A stretch of DNA of 64,000 bases. Source: an uncultured Pseudodesulfovibrio sp. (GTDB taxonomy: Bacteria; Desulfobacterota; Desulfovibrionia; Desulfovibrionales; Desulfovibrionaceae). The translations under genes and the position numbers were made by a program. The stretch's first letter is position 1; each line of letters opens with the position of its first letter. The stretch is from assembly GCF_963662885.1 (NCBI RefSeq), contig NZ_OY760055.1, forward strand, positions 196,001 to 260,000, given 5' to 3'. The notes beneath the pieces were generated by a model. That model saw only the letters and a program-made list of their open reading frames with translations. It was not told the origin of the DNA and ran no database searches. Shown in pieces: positions 51,272 through 59,740 of this stretch.

Positions 51272-52618
51272 TTAGAGCAGGCGCCAGCCGAGCTGCTTGC
51301 CGATCTGCTTGAAGATGTCGGGAATGTCGTACACCGACGGTGCGTCAAAGTAGTGGTCGTTGGTCCCTTCCTTGCTCGAGGCGATGGCCTTCATCAGATT
51401 AATGTCGGTGTTGTCGGAGGAACCGAAGCGGATGGCGAATATCTCGATGCCCGCGTCCTTGGCCGCCTGGGCCTCGTCGAGCATGTCCTGATTGAGCACG
51501 CCGCCGTCGTTGCAGTGGGCGGTGTCAACGCCCATGCCGTAGTAGGCGTTGGTCCAGTAGTTGTTGGGCCGGTACGTGGCCCTGTAGGAACCGCCGCATT
51601 CGCCGTCCTCTGTATCGCCGTCGGTGAGCACGATCATGATCTTGCGGAAATCTTCCTTGTCACCGGCCTCGGTGAAGGGCTGCGTCGGGGTAAGGATGTT
51701 GCGTCCCCACTTGATACCTTCGGAGATGACCGTACCCGAGGCCGCGCCTGTGGCGGTCTGGGAGTCGATGGCCGAGATGATCTTGCTCTTGTCCTTGCTG
51801 AGCGGGAGGACCGGCGGGATGCTGGAGCAGGTGTCCAGGGTGATGTAGCGTTGGTAGTAGGAGGGCAGGGCGTAGTATTCGTCCATGAAGTCCTCGTGGA
51901 TGCCCTGGTTCAGGGAGCCGTCCGCGTTCTGGCAGCCTTCGGAAAATCCGTCCACATCCTCGCCCAGGCGGATCTTGCCCCGGAAGGGCACCAGGCCCAC
52001 CTTGGTGTCGGCCGCGGCGCCGTCCGGGATAAGCAGGTCGGCCAGTTCTTCGGAGGCCTGCTTGACCAGCGTGATGGGCGTGCCCTTCATGGAACCGGAG
52101 TTGTCGATGACGAAGACCACTTCAAGCTTGTTGAAACCGGCCATGGCGCTGGCCTCAACATACTTGTCGGCCATGCCCAGGACTTCCATCAGAAGCATCC
52201 TGACCTCGGCGCGGGCCGTGACCTTGACGCTGCGGATCTCGGTACCCGCCGATATGTCCGTGACCTGGGCGCTTTCCATGTTCTTCTGAACCATGTCCTC
52301 GACGGCCTGGCTGACCACGCCCTTCGAGAGGTCCGGGTCATAGGGCAGCTCAAGGCTACCGGCGAGGGCGCCCGCGTCCACGGCGGCCTGCAGCTTGGTA
52401 TGGGTCATGTACATGTTGCCCATGTCCACGGCGATGCCCACCACCCCCAGAAGGATGGGAAGCAGCAGGGCCATGACCGCGCTGGTGGAGCCTCTGCGGC
52501 CTTCCCTAGGGGAGGGGCATGGTCGTCTGCGCGACGAGCGTAAAGGACTTGTCGTTGTGCAACAGGCTTGGGCTGTCGTCTTCCTGTCCGCTCGATGATC
52601 CGAATAAATCGTAAACAT
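51272..52618 (-). CDS. TadG-like protein with von Willebrand A domain
   Basis: The frame encodes up to 448 residues. A TadG/TadE-type N-terminal hydrophobic segment (SAVMALLLPILLGVVGIAVD) and helix MTHTKLQAAVDAGALAGSLE are followed by a vWA domain with the MIDAS motif FVIDNSGSMKG and VLTDGDTED. Such proteins anchor or tip Tad pili and bind metal. The start is unclear: the only upstream ATG (52618) lies 113 nt inside the preceding tadE-like gene. The next in-frame ATG (within VMALLL) would cut the basic stretch REGRRGS before the membrane segment. Confidence 0.8.
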   Translation of the reverse strand: MFTIYSDHRADRKTTAQACCTTTSPLRSSRRRPCPSPREGRRGSTSAVMALLLPILLGVVGIAVDMGNMYMTHTKLQAAVDAGALAGSLELPYDPDLSKGVVSQAVEDMVQKNMESAQVTDISAGTEIRSVKVTARAEVRMLLMEVLGMADKYVEASAMAGFNKLEVVFVIDNSGSMKGTPITLVKQASEELADLLIPDGAAADTKVGLVPFRGKIRLGEDVDGFSEGCQNADGSLNQGIHEDFMDEYYALPSYYQRYITLDTCSSIPPVLPLSKDKSKIISAIDSQTATGAASGTVISEGIKWGRNILTPTQPFTEAGDKEDFRKIMIVLTDGDTEDGECGGSYRATYRPNNYWTNAYYGMGVDTAHCNDGGVLNQDMLDEAQAAKDAGIEIFAIRFGSSDNTDINLMKAIASSKEGTNDHYFDAPSVYDIPDIFKQIGKQLGWRLL

Positions 52619-52910
52619 AGGAAACCTCTACTGTGACGGTTTTGGCGTCGGGGTCGGTGGTCACGTTGGTGGTCAGCTTGTCGGGGTCGAGGTCGGCGAC
52701 CACGGCGGCCACCAGGGCCTCCACGTCGGCGTCCTCGCCCTCCATGAGCACACGGCGGGCTCCTTCGCGGCTGGCTTCCACCAGGGAGGAGTATGTGTGC
52801 ATGGCGTTGCCGCCCTGCACCATCAGCAGGACCAAAAGCGCTATGACGGGGAGCAGCAGGGCGAACTCCACTGCGGCCAGCCCCTTGCGTCTTTCGTCTC
52901 TCTTTCTCAT
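52506..52910 (-). CDS. tadE: TadE-like pseudopilin
   Basis: A 134-residue minor pilin with leader MRKRDERRKG and the conserved LAAVEFALLLPVIALLVLLM segment. The exported part (EASREGARRVLMEGEDADVE, TVTVEVSYVYDLFG) is typical of TadE. AAGGAGAACGGGA precedes the ATG. First gene of the minus-strand arm, 58 bp after a sigma-54 promoter. Its last codons and stop (CCC-TAG) overlap the tadG-like frame. Confidence 0.9.
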   Translation of the reverse strand: MRKRDERRKGLAAVEFALLLPVIALLVLLMVQGGNAMHTYSSLVEASREGARRVLMEGEDADVEALVAAVVADLDPDKLTTNVTTDPDAKTVTVEVSYVYDLFGSSSGQEDDSPSLLHNDKSFTLVAQTTMPLP

Positions 52911-52968
52911 TCCCGTTCTCCTTGAAGTCCAAAAAATGGTCCGGCGGAAGGCCGGCTAAACCGTTTAA

Positions 52969-52984
52969 AGCATCGGTCGTGCCA
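52969..52984 (-). promoter_or_regulatory. Sigma-54 promoter of the minus-strand tad arm
   Basis: On the minus strand TGGCAC-GACCG-ATGCT matches the -24/-12 consensus TGGCAC-N5-TTGCW with one mismatch. It lies 58 bp before the first tadE start and 119 bp from a TTGTGGATA box at 53104. Confidence 0.75.
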
Positions 52985-53103
52985 AGGTGCGGATGGACTG
53001 TGGAGATATATTGGCAACAGTCTGTTAATGATGATGAATTTTTTTTGTGACCTTTTGTGGCGAGTGATCGTAATGGGTGGTGGATGGGCCCTTTATCTAT
53101 TTT

Positions 53104-53119
53104 TTGTGGATAACTATCC
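53104..53119. promoter_or_regulatory. Candidate activator box for the minus-strand tad promoter
   Basis: TTGTGGATAACTATCC contains TTGTGGATA and the palindrome GGATA-AC-TATCC. It is 119 bp upstream of the minus-strand sigma-54 promoter and 53 bp before the NtrC-type regulator start, so it could serve both promoter activation and autoregulation. It also contains the DnaA-box sequence TGTGGATAA, which I consider coincidental. Confidence 0.55.
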
Positions 53120-53172
53120 CCCTTTCATGTAGGGTCCCCTCAGGCGGAACAACACCATCAGGGAGCAGACCG

Positions 53173-54558
53173 GTGGCCGAGAAAATTCTTGTGGTCGATG
53201 ATGACCGCGCCTTCCAGGGAATGCTGGTCGAAGCGTTGGCCGACAAGGGCTATGTCGTGGAGACTGCGGGAAGTGCCGAGGAGGGTCTGAAAAAGGCCGG
53301 AGTTTCCAGCTTTGATCTCATACTGCACGACATCCAGCTGCCCGGCATGTCCGGGCTCGAGGCGCTGAAGCATCTGGCCGAGGCCGCTCCGGGCGTGGAC
53401 GTCATCGTCATGACCGGATACGGCTCCAAGGAAACCGGCGTCACGGCCATGCAGCAGGGGGCCTACGACTATTTCGAGAAGCCGTTTTCCCTGCGCGAGA
53501 TGGAGGTGGTTGTTCGGCGCGCCCTGGAAAAGCGGCGCATCCAGTTGGAGCTCGCCGAGCTGAAACGGCATGGCGGCTCAAGTCCGCTGCACAACATCAT
53601 TGGGCACAGCGCGCCCATGATGGCGGTCAAGGAGCGTATCGGCCGCGTGGCCGAACTCAATGCCGACGTGCTGATCATGGGCGAAACGGGTACCGGCAAG
53701 GAGCTGGTGGCCGACACCATCCATGCCATGAGCGCCCGGGCCAAGGGGCCGTTCGTCAAGATCAACTGCGCTGCCATCCCTGAGAATCTCATCGAATCGG
53801 AACTGTTCGGCCACGAAAAGGGGGCCTTTACCGGGGCCACGAGCATGAAGCAGGGCAAGTTCGAGCTGGCCAAGGGCGGTTCCCTCATGCTCGACGAAAT
53901 CGGCGACATGCCTCTGCATCTTCAACCCCGGCTGTTGCGGGCCGTGGAGCAGAAACAGGCCGAGCGCGTGGGTGGGGCCAAGCCCATCAGTTATGACGTG
54001 CGCATCATTGCAGCCACCAACCAGGAGCTGGAGCAACGGGTTCAGGATGGCGGGTTCCGCAGTGATCTATACTATAGACTTAATGTGGCCACCCTGATCC
54101 TGCCCCCGCTGCGCGAGCGCAAGTCCGACCTTCCGCAGCTGGCAGAGTTCTTTCTGGACCGCGCCAACCGCAGGCTCGGAACGGATATCGCCGGGGTATC
54201 GCCCGAGGCCATGGAGATATTCTTCAACTATGATTGGCCAGGCAACGTGCGCCAGTTCGCCAATGCCGTGGAGCGCGCGGCGATCTTCTGCACCTCCGCA
54301 CGCATCGCGCCTGCCGATGTGGATCAGGCCTTTTCCAACGCCCGGCCCGCCGCGGACAGCGGTGTGTACGTGCCTACCGGAGAGGGAATGCCCCTCAAAC
54401 AGGCCCTGACCGAGTACGAGAAGACCCTGATCGAGAACGCGCTGCGGGCCTGCGGCGGGGTCCAGACCGAGGCCGCGTCCGCCCTGGGTGTGTCGGCCAA
54501 GAACCTCTGGAACAAGCTCCGCAAGCACGGTATCAACCCGGTATTGTTCAAGAAGTAA
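53173..54558 (+). CDS. NtrC-type sigma-54 response regulator of the Tad locus
   Basis: A 461-residue activator. The receiver domain has ILVVDDDR and the phospho-acceptor in LHDIQLPGMSG. The AAA+ domain has Walker A GETGTGKE, the sigma-54 contact loop KGAFTGATS and Walker B LMLDEIGDM, then RSDLYYRLNV. A Fis-type helix-turn-helix ends the protein (TEAASALGVSAKNLWNKLRK). GTG at 53173 with AGGGAG upstream gives the canonical VAEKILVVDDD; the 32-codon upstream extension covers promoter DNA. It lies between the two divergent tad arms, each with a sigma-54 promoter. No cognate kinase is adjacent. Confidence 0.93.
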   Translation: MAEKILVVDDDRAFQGMLVEALADKGYVVETAGSAEEGLKKAGVSSFDLILHDIQLPGMSGLEALKHLAEAAPGVDVIVMTGYGSKETGVTAMQQGAYDYFEKPFSLREMEVVVRRALEKRRIQLELAELKRHGGSSPLHNIIGHSAPMMAVKERIGRVAELNADVLIMGETGTGKELVADTIHAMSARAKGPFVKINCAAIPENLIESELFGHEKGAFTGATSMKQGKFELAKGGSLMLDEIGDMPLHLQPRLLRAVEQKQAERVGGAKPISYDVRIIAATNQELEQRVQDGGFRSDLYYRLNVATLILPPLRERKSDLPQLAEFFLDRANRRLGTDIAGVSPEAMEIFFNYDWPGNVRQFANAVERAAIFCTSARIAPADVDQAFSNARPAADSGVYVPTGEGMPLKQALTEYEKTLIENALRACGGVQTEAASALGVSAKNLWNKLRKHGINPVLFKK

Positions 54559-54640
54559 ACTTCCTCCATACCGCTGAACGCCTCTCTCGGCCTCCTGGCA
54601 GGGGGGCATCATCCACATTTTGTGGTCTCGCCACGCCCGT

Positions 54641-54665
54641 AAAATCTCCCTTTGAGGGAGATTTT
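54641..54665 (+). terminator. Terminator after the NtrC-type regulator
   Basis: AAAATCTCCCT (54641-54651) and AGGGAGATTTT (54655-54665) pair perfectly across TTG; the stem itself ends in T4 and a T5 run follows at 54672. Confidence 0.75.
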
Positions 54666-54714
54666 GCTGTCTTTTTGCCTTCGGAATTCAGGTTTGAGAG
54701 GCTTACAGTTAGCG

Positions 54715-54818
54715 AATCCACAATAAATAGATCAAAATAATATACCGAATTTATTGGATTAATATTTGATAACAATCTGCGAAATCAGCATACATGGTCC
54801 ATCATTTGTGGATTATCC
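54715..54818. promoter_or_regulatory. Paired activator boxes upstream of flp
   Basis: AATCCACAA (54715-54723) and TTGTGGATT (54806-54814, continuing ATCC) are the same 9-mer in opposite orientation within an AT-rich, gene-free region. The nearer copy is 118 bp before the flp sigma-54 promoter and the farther one 209 bp, both normal enhancer distances for NtrC-type activators. Nothing else was recognised between 54666 and 54932. Confidence 0.55.
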
Positions 54819-54932
54819 CGTTTCGGAAAGAATCAGAAAGGGGGGCGCGAGTGGTGCAGTCATGGATTTTCAAATTTTATATCCAATTAAAACAGATTGT
54901 TAAAAATTAATTTTCAACATTGGTTTTCGTTG

Positions 54933-54948
54933 TGGCACGCCGGTTGCT
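54933..54948 (+). promoter_or_regulatory. Sigma-54 promoter of flp and the main tad operon
   Basis: TGGCAC-GCCGG-TTGCT is an exact match to the -24/-12 consensus. It lies 72 bp before the flp start codon. Confidence 0.9.
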
Positions 54949-55020
54949 CTATGCTGGGCGTGGCTGGTGCTGAAAGGCACTAAAAAAATTTAAGACCGAA
55001 TTTAAACTAAGGAGAACAAA

Positions 55021-55215
55021 ATGAACAAGCTGATGAACCTCATTCGTGACGAAGAAGGCGCGACCGCTATTGAATACGGCCTGATCGCCGCCCTGATCGC
55101 CGCTGGCATCGTGACCGCTACCACTGCTCTGGGTGAGCAGGTTGTGTCCACCTTCGAATACATCACCGGGCAGATGGCCGGCGCCACCTCCGGCGACTCC
55201 GCCTCCGCATCGTAG
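55021..55215 (+). CDS. flp: Flp/Fap major pilin
   Basis: A 64-residue type IVb prepilin, the major subunit of the Tad pilus. Cleavage is expected after Gly13 in RDEEG-ATAIEYGL, leaving the mature N terminus with Glu at +5 and Tyr at +6. A single hydrophobic helix (~19-36, GLIAALIAAGIVTATTAL) follows, then a short Gly/Ser/Ala tail. AAGGAG precedes the ATG. A terminator-like hairpin just downstream would let the pilin be made in excess of the assembly machinery. Confidence 0.95.
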   Translation: MNKLMNLIRDEEGATAIEYGLIAALIAAGIVTATTALGEQVVSTFEYITGQMAGATSGDSASAS

Positions 55216-55259
55216 AAAAGATTTAGCTAGCCGATTAACGGAAGCAGCCAGAGCAGCCG

Positions 55260-55298
55260 AACCGGGGCTTTCGGGATGGTCCCGTCAGCCCCGGTTTT
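55260..55298 (+). terminator. Hairpin terminator between flp and cpaA
   Basis: AACCGGGGCT (55260-55269) pairs with AGCCCCGGTT (55287-55296), with an inner CGGGA/TCCCG stem and T4 after it. The short T-tract suggests partial read-through into the assembly genes, which show no separate promoter. Confidence 0.7.
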
Positions 55299-55353
55299 GT
55301 CTTCGGGGGAAAGCGAAGACAACACGCGGCCGGTCCGGCACCTCGGGGGAACC

Positions 55354-55902
55354 ATGGAAATTCTTATCAGTATCGTACTCGGTATCGCCCTTGTAACAGG
55401 GTCCATCACCGACATCCGAAACCAGCGAATCTACAATTGGTTGACCTTCCCGCTCATTCTCGCGGGGCTGGCCACCCATACCGTGTTCGGCGGTTTTGCC
55501 GGGCTGAAGTTCGCGGCTGCGGGCTTTGCCGTTGGTTTCGTGCTCATGGCCATCCCCTATTTCTTCGGAGCCATGGGAGCCGGCGACGTCAAGCTGATGG
55601 CCGGCATCGGTGCCTGGCTCGGCATGGACGCCACCTTCCTCGCTTTTCTGTTCACCTGCATCGCGGGCGGCGGCTATTGCATCGTCGTCCTGCTCCGCGA
55701 TCCTTCCCTTTTCAAGCGCGTCATGCGCAACATCTGGAACGCCTTCTCCGTCTTCATCGCTACCCGTAAGATGAATTTCGCTCCCTCCACCAGCGGCGCA
55801 GCACTGCCCAGGCTCTGTTACGGCGTGGCCATCGCCATCGGAACGGCAGCGGCCATGACCATGTTCGTGTGGCAAACCGGCTCCATCTACGTCGGTTACT
55901 AA
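55354..55902 (+). CDS. cpaA: Prepilin peptidase CpaA/TadV
   Basis: A 182-residue membrane aspartic peptidase that removes the Flp and TadE/TadG leaders. The two catalytic aspartates are in GSITDIRNQRIYNW (~17-30) and FGAMGAGDVKLMAG (~69-82), and about six hydrophobic helices are present. GGGGGAA precedes the ATG at 55354. Its length matches the short TadV form without a methylase domain. Confidence 0.93.
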   Translation: MEILISIVLGIALVTGSITDIRNQRIYNWLTFPLILAGLATHTVFGGFAGLKFAAAGFAVGFVLMAIPYFFGAMGAGDVKLMAGIGAWLGMDATFLAFLFTCIAGGGYCIVVLLRDPSLFKRVMRNIWNAFSVFIATRKMNFAPSTSGAALPRLCYGVAIAIGTAAAMTMFVWQTGSIYVGY

Positions 55903-55914
55903 GGAGGAGACGCC

Positions 55915-56730
55915 ATGAGCAAGTCCAAGAAGGCATTGATCCAGTTGGGCCTGGCCCTGATATTGGCCCTCGTGGCCGGCGCGGTAATTTTCCGTTGGAC
56001 CAACAACATGAAGCGGCCCGCTCCCGTGGCCGCCGTCAAGACCAGTACCGTCCCTGTGGTCGTGGCCAAGGCCGCTGCCAAGCGCGGCATGAAGCTGACC
56101 GGCGAGATGCTTGAAGTGCGCAACTTCACCGCGGACTCCCGCCCGGAAGGCTCGCATGCCCAGATCCAGGAACTGGCTGGCCGCGTGCTCAACCAGGATG
56201 TCGGCCCCAACGAGGCCGTCACCGACAGGAAGCTGGCCGACGCCTCTGTCATGGGCGGTGGCGTTTCAGCCATGATCGAACCCGGCAAGCGGGCCATGGC
56301 CGTCAAGGGCAACATGGTCATGGGTCTGTCCGGCTTCGTCCGTCCCGGCGACAAGGTGGACGTTATCGTCGCCATGACCGTGGGCAGCGATGAGAAGCCG
56401 GTGACCAAGCTGGTGCTGGAGCAGGTCAAGGTGCTGGCGACCGGCACGCAGCTGCAACCGCCGACCGAAGACGGCATGACCGCCTCGGTGGACGTCTACA
56501 CTCTCGAACTTTCTCCGGCCGAGTCCGAACGTCTGGCTCTGGCCGCGTCCCGGGGAACGCTCCATTTCGCCCTGCGCAACGAGCAGGACGAGGCCGCTGT
56601 CCTGACCTCCGGTTCGGACATCCCCAAGACCCTGGCCGCTCTTCGCCCGAAGCTTCCGCCCAGAAGCGTGCGTCAGGCCACCCGTATCGAGGTCCTCAGC
56701 GGGGCCTCCCGATCCACGGTAAAGTTCTAG
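55915..56730 (+). CDS. cpaB: Pilus assembly protein CpaB/RcpC
   Basis: A 271-residue protein with one N-terminal membrane helix (LGLALILALVAGAVIFRW) followed by an SAF domain (VPVVVAKAAAKRGMKLTGEM ... NEAVTDRKLA) and RcpC-type beta domain (GFVRPGDKVDVIVAMT). It probably links the secretin to the inner-membrane parts, possibly through peptidoglycan. TAAGGAGG precedes the ATG. Confidence 0.92.
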   Translation: MSKSKKALIQLGLALILALVAGAVIFRWTNNMKRPAPVAAVKTSTVPVVVAKAAAKRGMKLTGEMLEVRNFTADSRPEGSHAQIQELAGRVLNQDVGPNEAVTDRKLADASVMGGGVSAMIEPGKRAMAVKGNMVMGLSGFVRPGDKVDVIVAMTVGSDEKPVTKLVLEQVKVLATGTQLQPPTEDGMTASVDVYTLELSPAESERLALAASRGTLHFALRNEQDEAAVLTSGSDIPKTLAALRPKLPPRSVRQATRIEVLSGASRSTVKF

Positions 56731-56740
56731 GAGGGCCGCC

Positions 56741-58147
56741 ATGATGAAGTCCTTCGCCATACGAATCGTTCTGATTATCCTGGCCTGCGCCCTGGCCGTT
56801 CCGGCCGCGGCGTCCGCCCCGGAAACCGAAGTCGTGTCCGTCGTGGTCAACAAGTCCACGGTCATCGAAACCGACATCCGGGTTACCCGGATTTCCCTGG
56901 CCTCCGAGGGGCTGGTGGACATGGTCCTCCTCACTCCCCGGCAGATCTACCTGACCGCCAAGGAACTCGGGTCCACCTCGCTGACCCTGTGGTCCGGCGA
57001 AAAGGTGGCCAAGGTCTACGACATCGTCGTCACCCCGGACGTGACCCGGCTGAAGCGGCTGATCCACGAGACCATGCCGGGTGAAGACGGTATTCGGGTC
57101 CTGTCCTCCGGATCGTCCATCACCCTGGCCGGCACCGTGTCCAGCACCGAACAGCTGAGCCGCGCTCTGGTCCTGGCAAAGGCCGAGGCCAAGGACAACG
57201 TGGTCAACCTGCTCAGCGTGGACGGCATCCACCAGGTTCTCCTGGAGGTCCGCGTGGCCGAGATGTCCCGCTCCGTGACCAAGCAGATCGGCTTCAACTT
57301 CGCGGCCATCGGCTCCAACTTCTCCATTTTCTCCCTGGTCAACAGCCTGGCGTCCTACGATCCGACCGACGGCATCCTGTACGCCGGGGACAGTGTCAAC
57401 ATGATGGGCTCCTATACCAGCGGCTCCTACTCTCTCTATGGAATGCTCAACGCGCTCAAGGCAAACGGCCTGGTGCGGATGCTGGCCGAGCCGAACCTGA
57501 CCTGCGTGTCCGGCGAGTCGGCCGAGTTCCTGGTGGGCGGCGAAGTGCCCATCCCCATGCCCGGTTCGCTGGGTACCGTGGGCATCGATTACAAGCCGTT
57601 CGGCATCGGGCTCAAGTTTACGGCAACGGTCCTGTCTTCCGGCCGGATCAACCTCAAGGTCAATCCCGAGGTCTCCGAACTGGACTACTCCCGTGCCCAG
57701 CCCGTGGCCGGATACCAGATCCCGACCATCTCCACCCGCAGGGCCAACACCGTGGTCGAGCTGGGTGACGGGCAGTCCTTCATGATCGCCGGACTCATCA
57801 GCGACAACCTCAGGGAAAATTCCAACAAGGTCCCCGGACTGGGTGAGATCCCGGTTCTCGGCAACCTGTTCAGCTCCCAGGATTTCGCCTCCAACAAGAC
57901 CGAGCTGGTCGTCCTGGTCACCGCCCACCTGGCCAAGCCGGTGGACATGGCCTCCCAGACCCTGCCCACGGATGGTTTCCGTGAGCCCGACGACAAGGAA
58001 TTCTACATCTTCGGTCTGCTGGAAGGGCAGGGCGGTTCCGACAGCGGCAAGACTTCCGGGAAGGGCCCGGCGGCTTCGACCCAGGACACGGTCATCCGAC
58101 CGGAATCGGGATTCGACGGCGAATTCGGCCATTCCTGGATCAACTAG
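56741..58147 (+). CDS. cpaC: Pilus secretin CpaC/RcpA
   Basis: A 468-residue outer-membrane secretin with a signal peptide (cleavage near AAASA-PE). The N-terminal BON/N0-like region (VVVNKSTVIETDIRVTR, LTLWSGEKVAKVYDIVV) precedes the secretin core: VLLEVRVAEMSRSV, MLAEPNLTCVSGESAEFLVG, GGEVPIP, FTATVLSSGRINLKV and IPVLGNLFSS. It forms the channel for Flp fibres. Two in-frame ATGs (56741, 56744) are possible starts, with AGGAGGG upstream. Confidence 0.94.
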   Translation: MMKSFAIRIVLIILACALAVPAAASAPETEVVSVVVNKSTVIETDIRVTRISLASEGLVDMVLLTPRQIYLTAKELGSTSLTLWSGEKVAKVYDIVVTPDVTRLKRLIHETMPGEDGIRVLSSGSSITLAGTVSSTEQLSRALVLAKAEAKDNVVNLLSVDGIHQVLLEVRVAEMSRSVTKQIGFNFAAIGSNFSIFSLVNSLASYDPTDGILYAGDSVNMMGSYTSGSYSLYGMLNALKANGLVRMLAEPNLTCVSGESAEFLVGGEVPIPMPGSLGTVGIDYKPFGIGLKFTATVLSSGRINLKVNPEVSELDYSRAQPVAGYQIPTISTRRANTVVELGDGQSFMIAGLISDNLRENSNKVPGLGEIPVLGNLFSSQDFASNKTELVVLVTAHLAKPVDMASQTLPTDGFREPDDKEFYIFGLLEGQGGSDSGKTSGKGPAASTQDTVIRPESGFDGEFGHSWIN

Positions 58148-58168
58148 ATTTCAAACGCGGAGGACGTC

Positions 58169-58441
58169 ATGCGAAACATCCTTATCTACATCGCCTTGCT
58201 GGGCATCATGCTTCAGGCCGGTTGCGGCACCATGTTCCAGAGCGAAAGCGGTACGCCTCCGTTCGGCAGCTCCGTGCGCATGGCCGTGGCCAGCCAGACC
58301 GCCAATCCCGATGCCGGTGGCGACGCTCCGGTGGTCGGTCTGGACGGGGAGTATGCCAACGCCCTGATGACCAAGTACCAGGCCGGCCCATCCAAGTCGG
58401 ATGATTCCGGTGAAAGCGTGATTTCCGGGGCTACGAACTGA
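58169..58441 (+). CDS. Small lipoprotein of the tad operon
   Basis: A 90-residue protein with lipobox LQAGC (Cys19) and a Gly/Ser/Asp-rich mature part (GTPPFGSSVRMAVASQTANP). Its position after the secretin is that of CpaD or secretin pilotins in other Tad loci, but it is far shorter than CpaD and shows no visible similarity. A role in secretin targeting is a guess. A 105-bp gap without features separates it from cpaE. Confidence 0.75.
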   Translation: MRNILIYIALLGIMLQAGCGTMFQSESGTPPFGSSVRMAVASQTANPDAGGDAPVVGLDGEYANALMTKYQAGPSKSDDSGESVISGATN

Positions 58442-58546
58442 GCGGATCCTGAAGATAAAAAGGGATTCGGCCCGACGGGGAAAACGGGGACCAGCTGATC
58501 GCCGTAGTCGGAACCGACCCGCAACGAACAGGGGAAAGGGGGAACC

Positions 58547-59740
58547 ATGAATAACCGAGTGATACCCATATCGCTGGCCGTCATCGACAAGGAGCAGCGC
58601 GATCGCCTGGAAAAGATGATCAGCGCCAACCCCATGGTCCGGCTGGTGGGCGAGGACGCCGAGGAGATGGGCGTGCTCATCTACGAGCCCGGCGACACCG
58701 TCGAAGAGGATATGCCGCACATCATCCATGCCCTGGAATCCGGGCAGGCCGAGGATGTCTACCTGGCCGGCGACGTGGCCGACCCCGAGATTCTCATTCG
58801 GGCCATGCGCAGCGGCATCCGTGAATATCTCAAGTTTCCCCTGGACGAGAACGACCTGCGCGCCGCGGTCATGCGCACCGCCATGCGGCTGAGCCTGGGC
58901 GTGGACGAAAACGACAAGGGCCGCATCTTCACGGTCGTGGGCTGCAAGGCCGGCGTTGGGACGACCACCCTGGCCGTGAACATGGCCTGCGCCCTGAACG
59001 AGCGCCAGCCCGGACGGACCGTGCTTCTGGACCTTCGCCCGCCCATGGGCGAAACCCCCTATTTCCTGGACCTCAAGTACGAATACTCCTGGGGCGATCT
59101 GGTGGCCGACATCTCCCGTCTGGACGCCACTTACCTGCGCAGCGTCATTGCCGAGCACGAGTCCGGCCTGCACGTCCTGCCCGGCCCGGCCTCTGGCGAG
59201 CGCCCGGACGAACACACCCTGTTCCTGATTCTGGAGCAGCTCCGCCACAGCTACGACTTCGTGGTCGTGGACGCCGCCACCCCCGGCGAGGACGAGCTTC
59301 CCAAGGAAGTGGAGCTGGCCGATTCCATCCTGATGACCATGCAGCTTTCCCTGCCGTGCCTGGCCCGCGTTTCCCGGCTGACCGACTCCATCGGTGGTCA
59401 GGACCCGGACGCGGACCGGCGTATGCGCCTGGTGGCCACCCGCGTGGCCCGCAACGGTTCCATTGGCGTGGCCGAGGCCGCCGAGGTCCTGGGCCGCGAG
59501 ATCCCCTGGTCCATCCCCGAAGACGGCGACACCGTTCTTTCGTCCATCAACCAGGGTACCCCCCTGGTTCAGGCCTTCCCCAAGTCCTCGTCCGCCAAGG
59601 CTGTGCAGGCCCTGGTCCGAGACCTCGCGCCCAAGGCCAAGGAGCCCCGCAAGGGATTGTCCCTGCCGTTTTCCTCCCTCTTCCGCAAGAAGGGCAAGGG
59701 ATCGGATTCCAATGACAATCTGGCAGGAGCGATCTTATGA
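58547..59740 (+). CDS. cpaE: Pilus assembly ATPase-like protein CpaE/TadZ
   Basis: A 397-residue protein that localises the Tad machine. The N-terminal ~120 residues are a pseudo-receiver domain. The MinD/ParA-like domain has an atypical Walker A (GCKAGVGTTTLAV: Gly and Lys of KGGVGKT replaced by Ala and Thr), a DLRPPMGET switch and FVVVDAATPG as Walker B. Loss of the P-loop lysine suggests weak or no ATP hydrolysis, as in several TadZ proteins. AGGGGAAAGGGGG precedes the ATG. It overlaps cpaF as ATGA. Confidence 0.92.
   Translation: MNNRVIPISLAVIDKEQRDRLEKMISANPMVRLVGEDAEEMGVLIYEPGDTVEEDMPHIIHALESGQAEDVYLAGDVADPEILIRAMRSGIREYLKFPLDENDLRAAVMRTAMRLSLGVDENDKGRIFTVVGCKAGVGTTTLAVNMACALNERQPGRTVLLDLRPPMGETPYFLDLKYEYSWGDLVADISRLDATYLRSVIAEHESGLHVLPGPASGERPDEHTLFLILEQLRHSYDFVVVDAATPGEDELPKEVELADSILMTMQLSLPCLARVSRLTDSIGGQDPDADRRMRLVATRVARNGSIGVAEAAEVLGREIPWSIPEDGDTVLSSINQGTPLVQAFPKSSSAKAVQALVRDLAPKAKEPRKGLSLPFSSLFRKKGKGSDSNDNLAGAIL

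Noticed and set aside
53104..53113. Exact DnaA-box sequence TGTGGATAA and similar copies near 54715 and 54806, suggesting an origin.
   Set aside because: No dnaA, gyrB or AT-rich unwinding cluster nearby, only one exact copy, and position relative to the sigma-54 promoters gives a better explanation.
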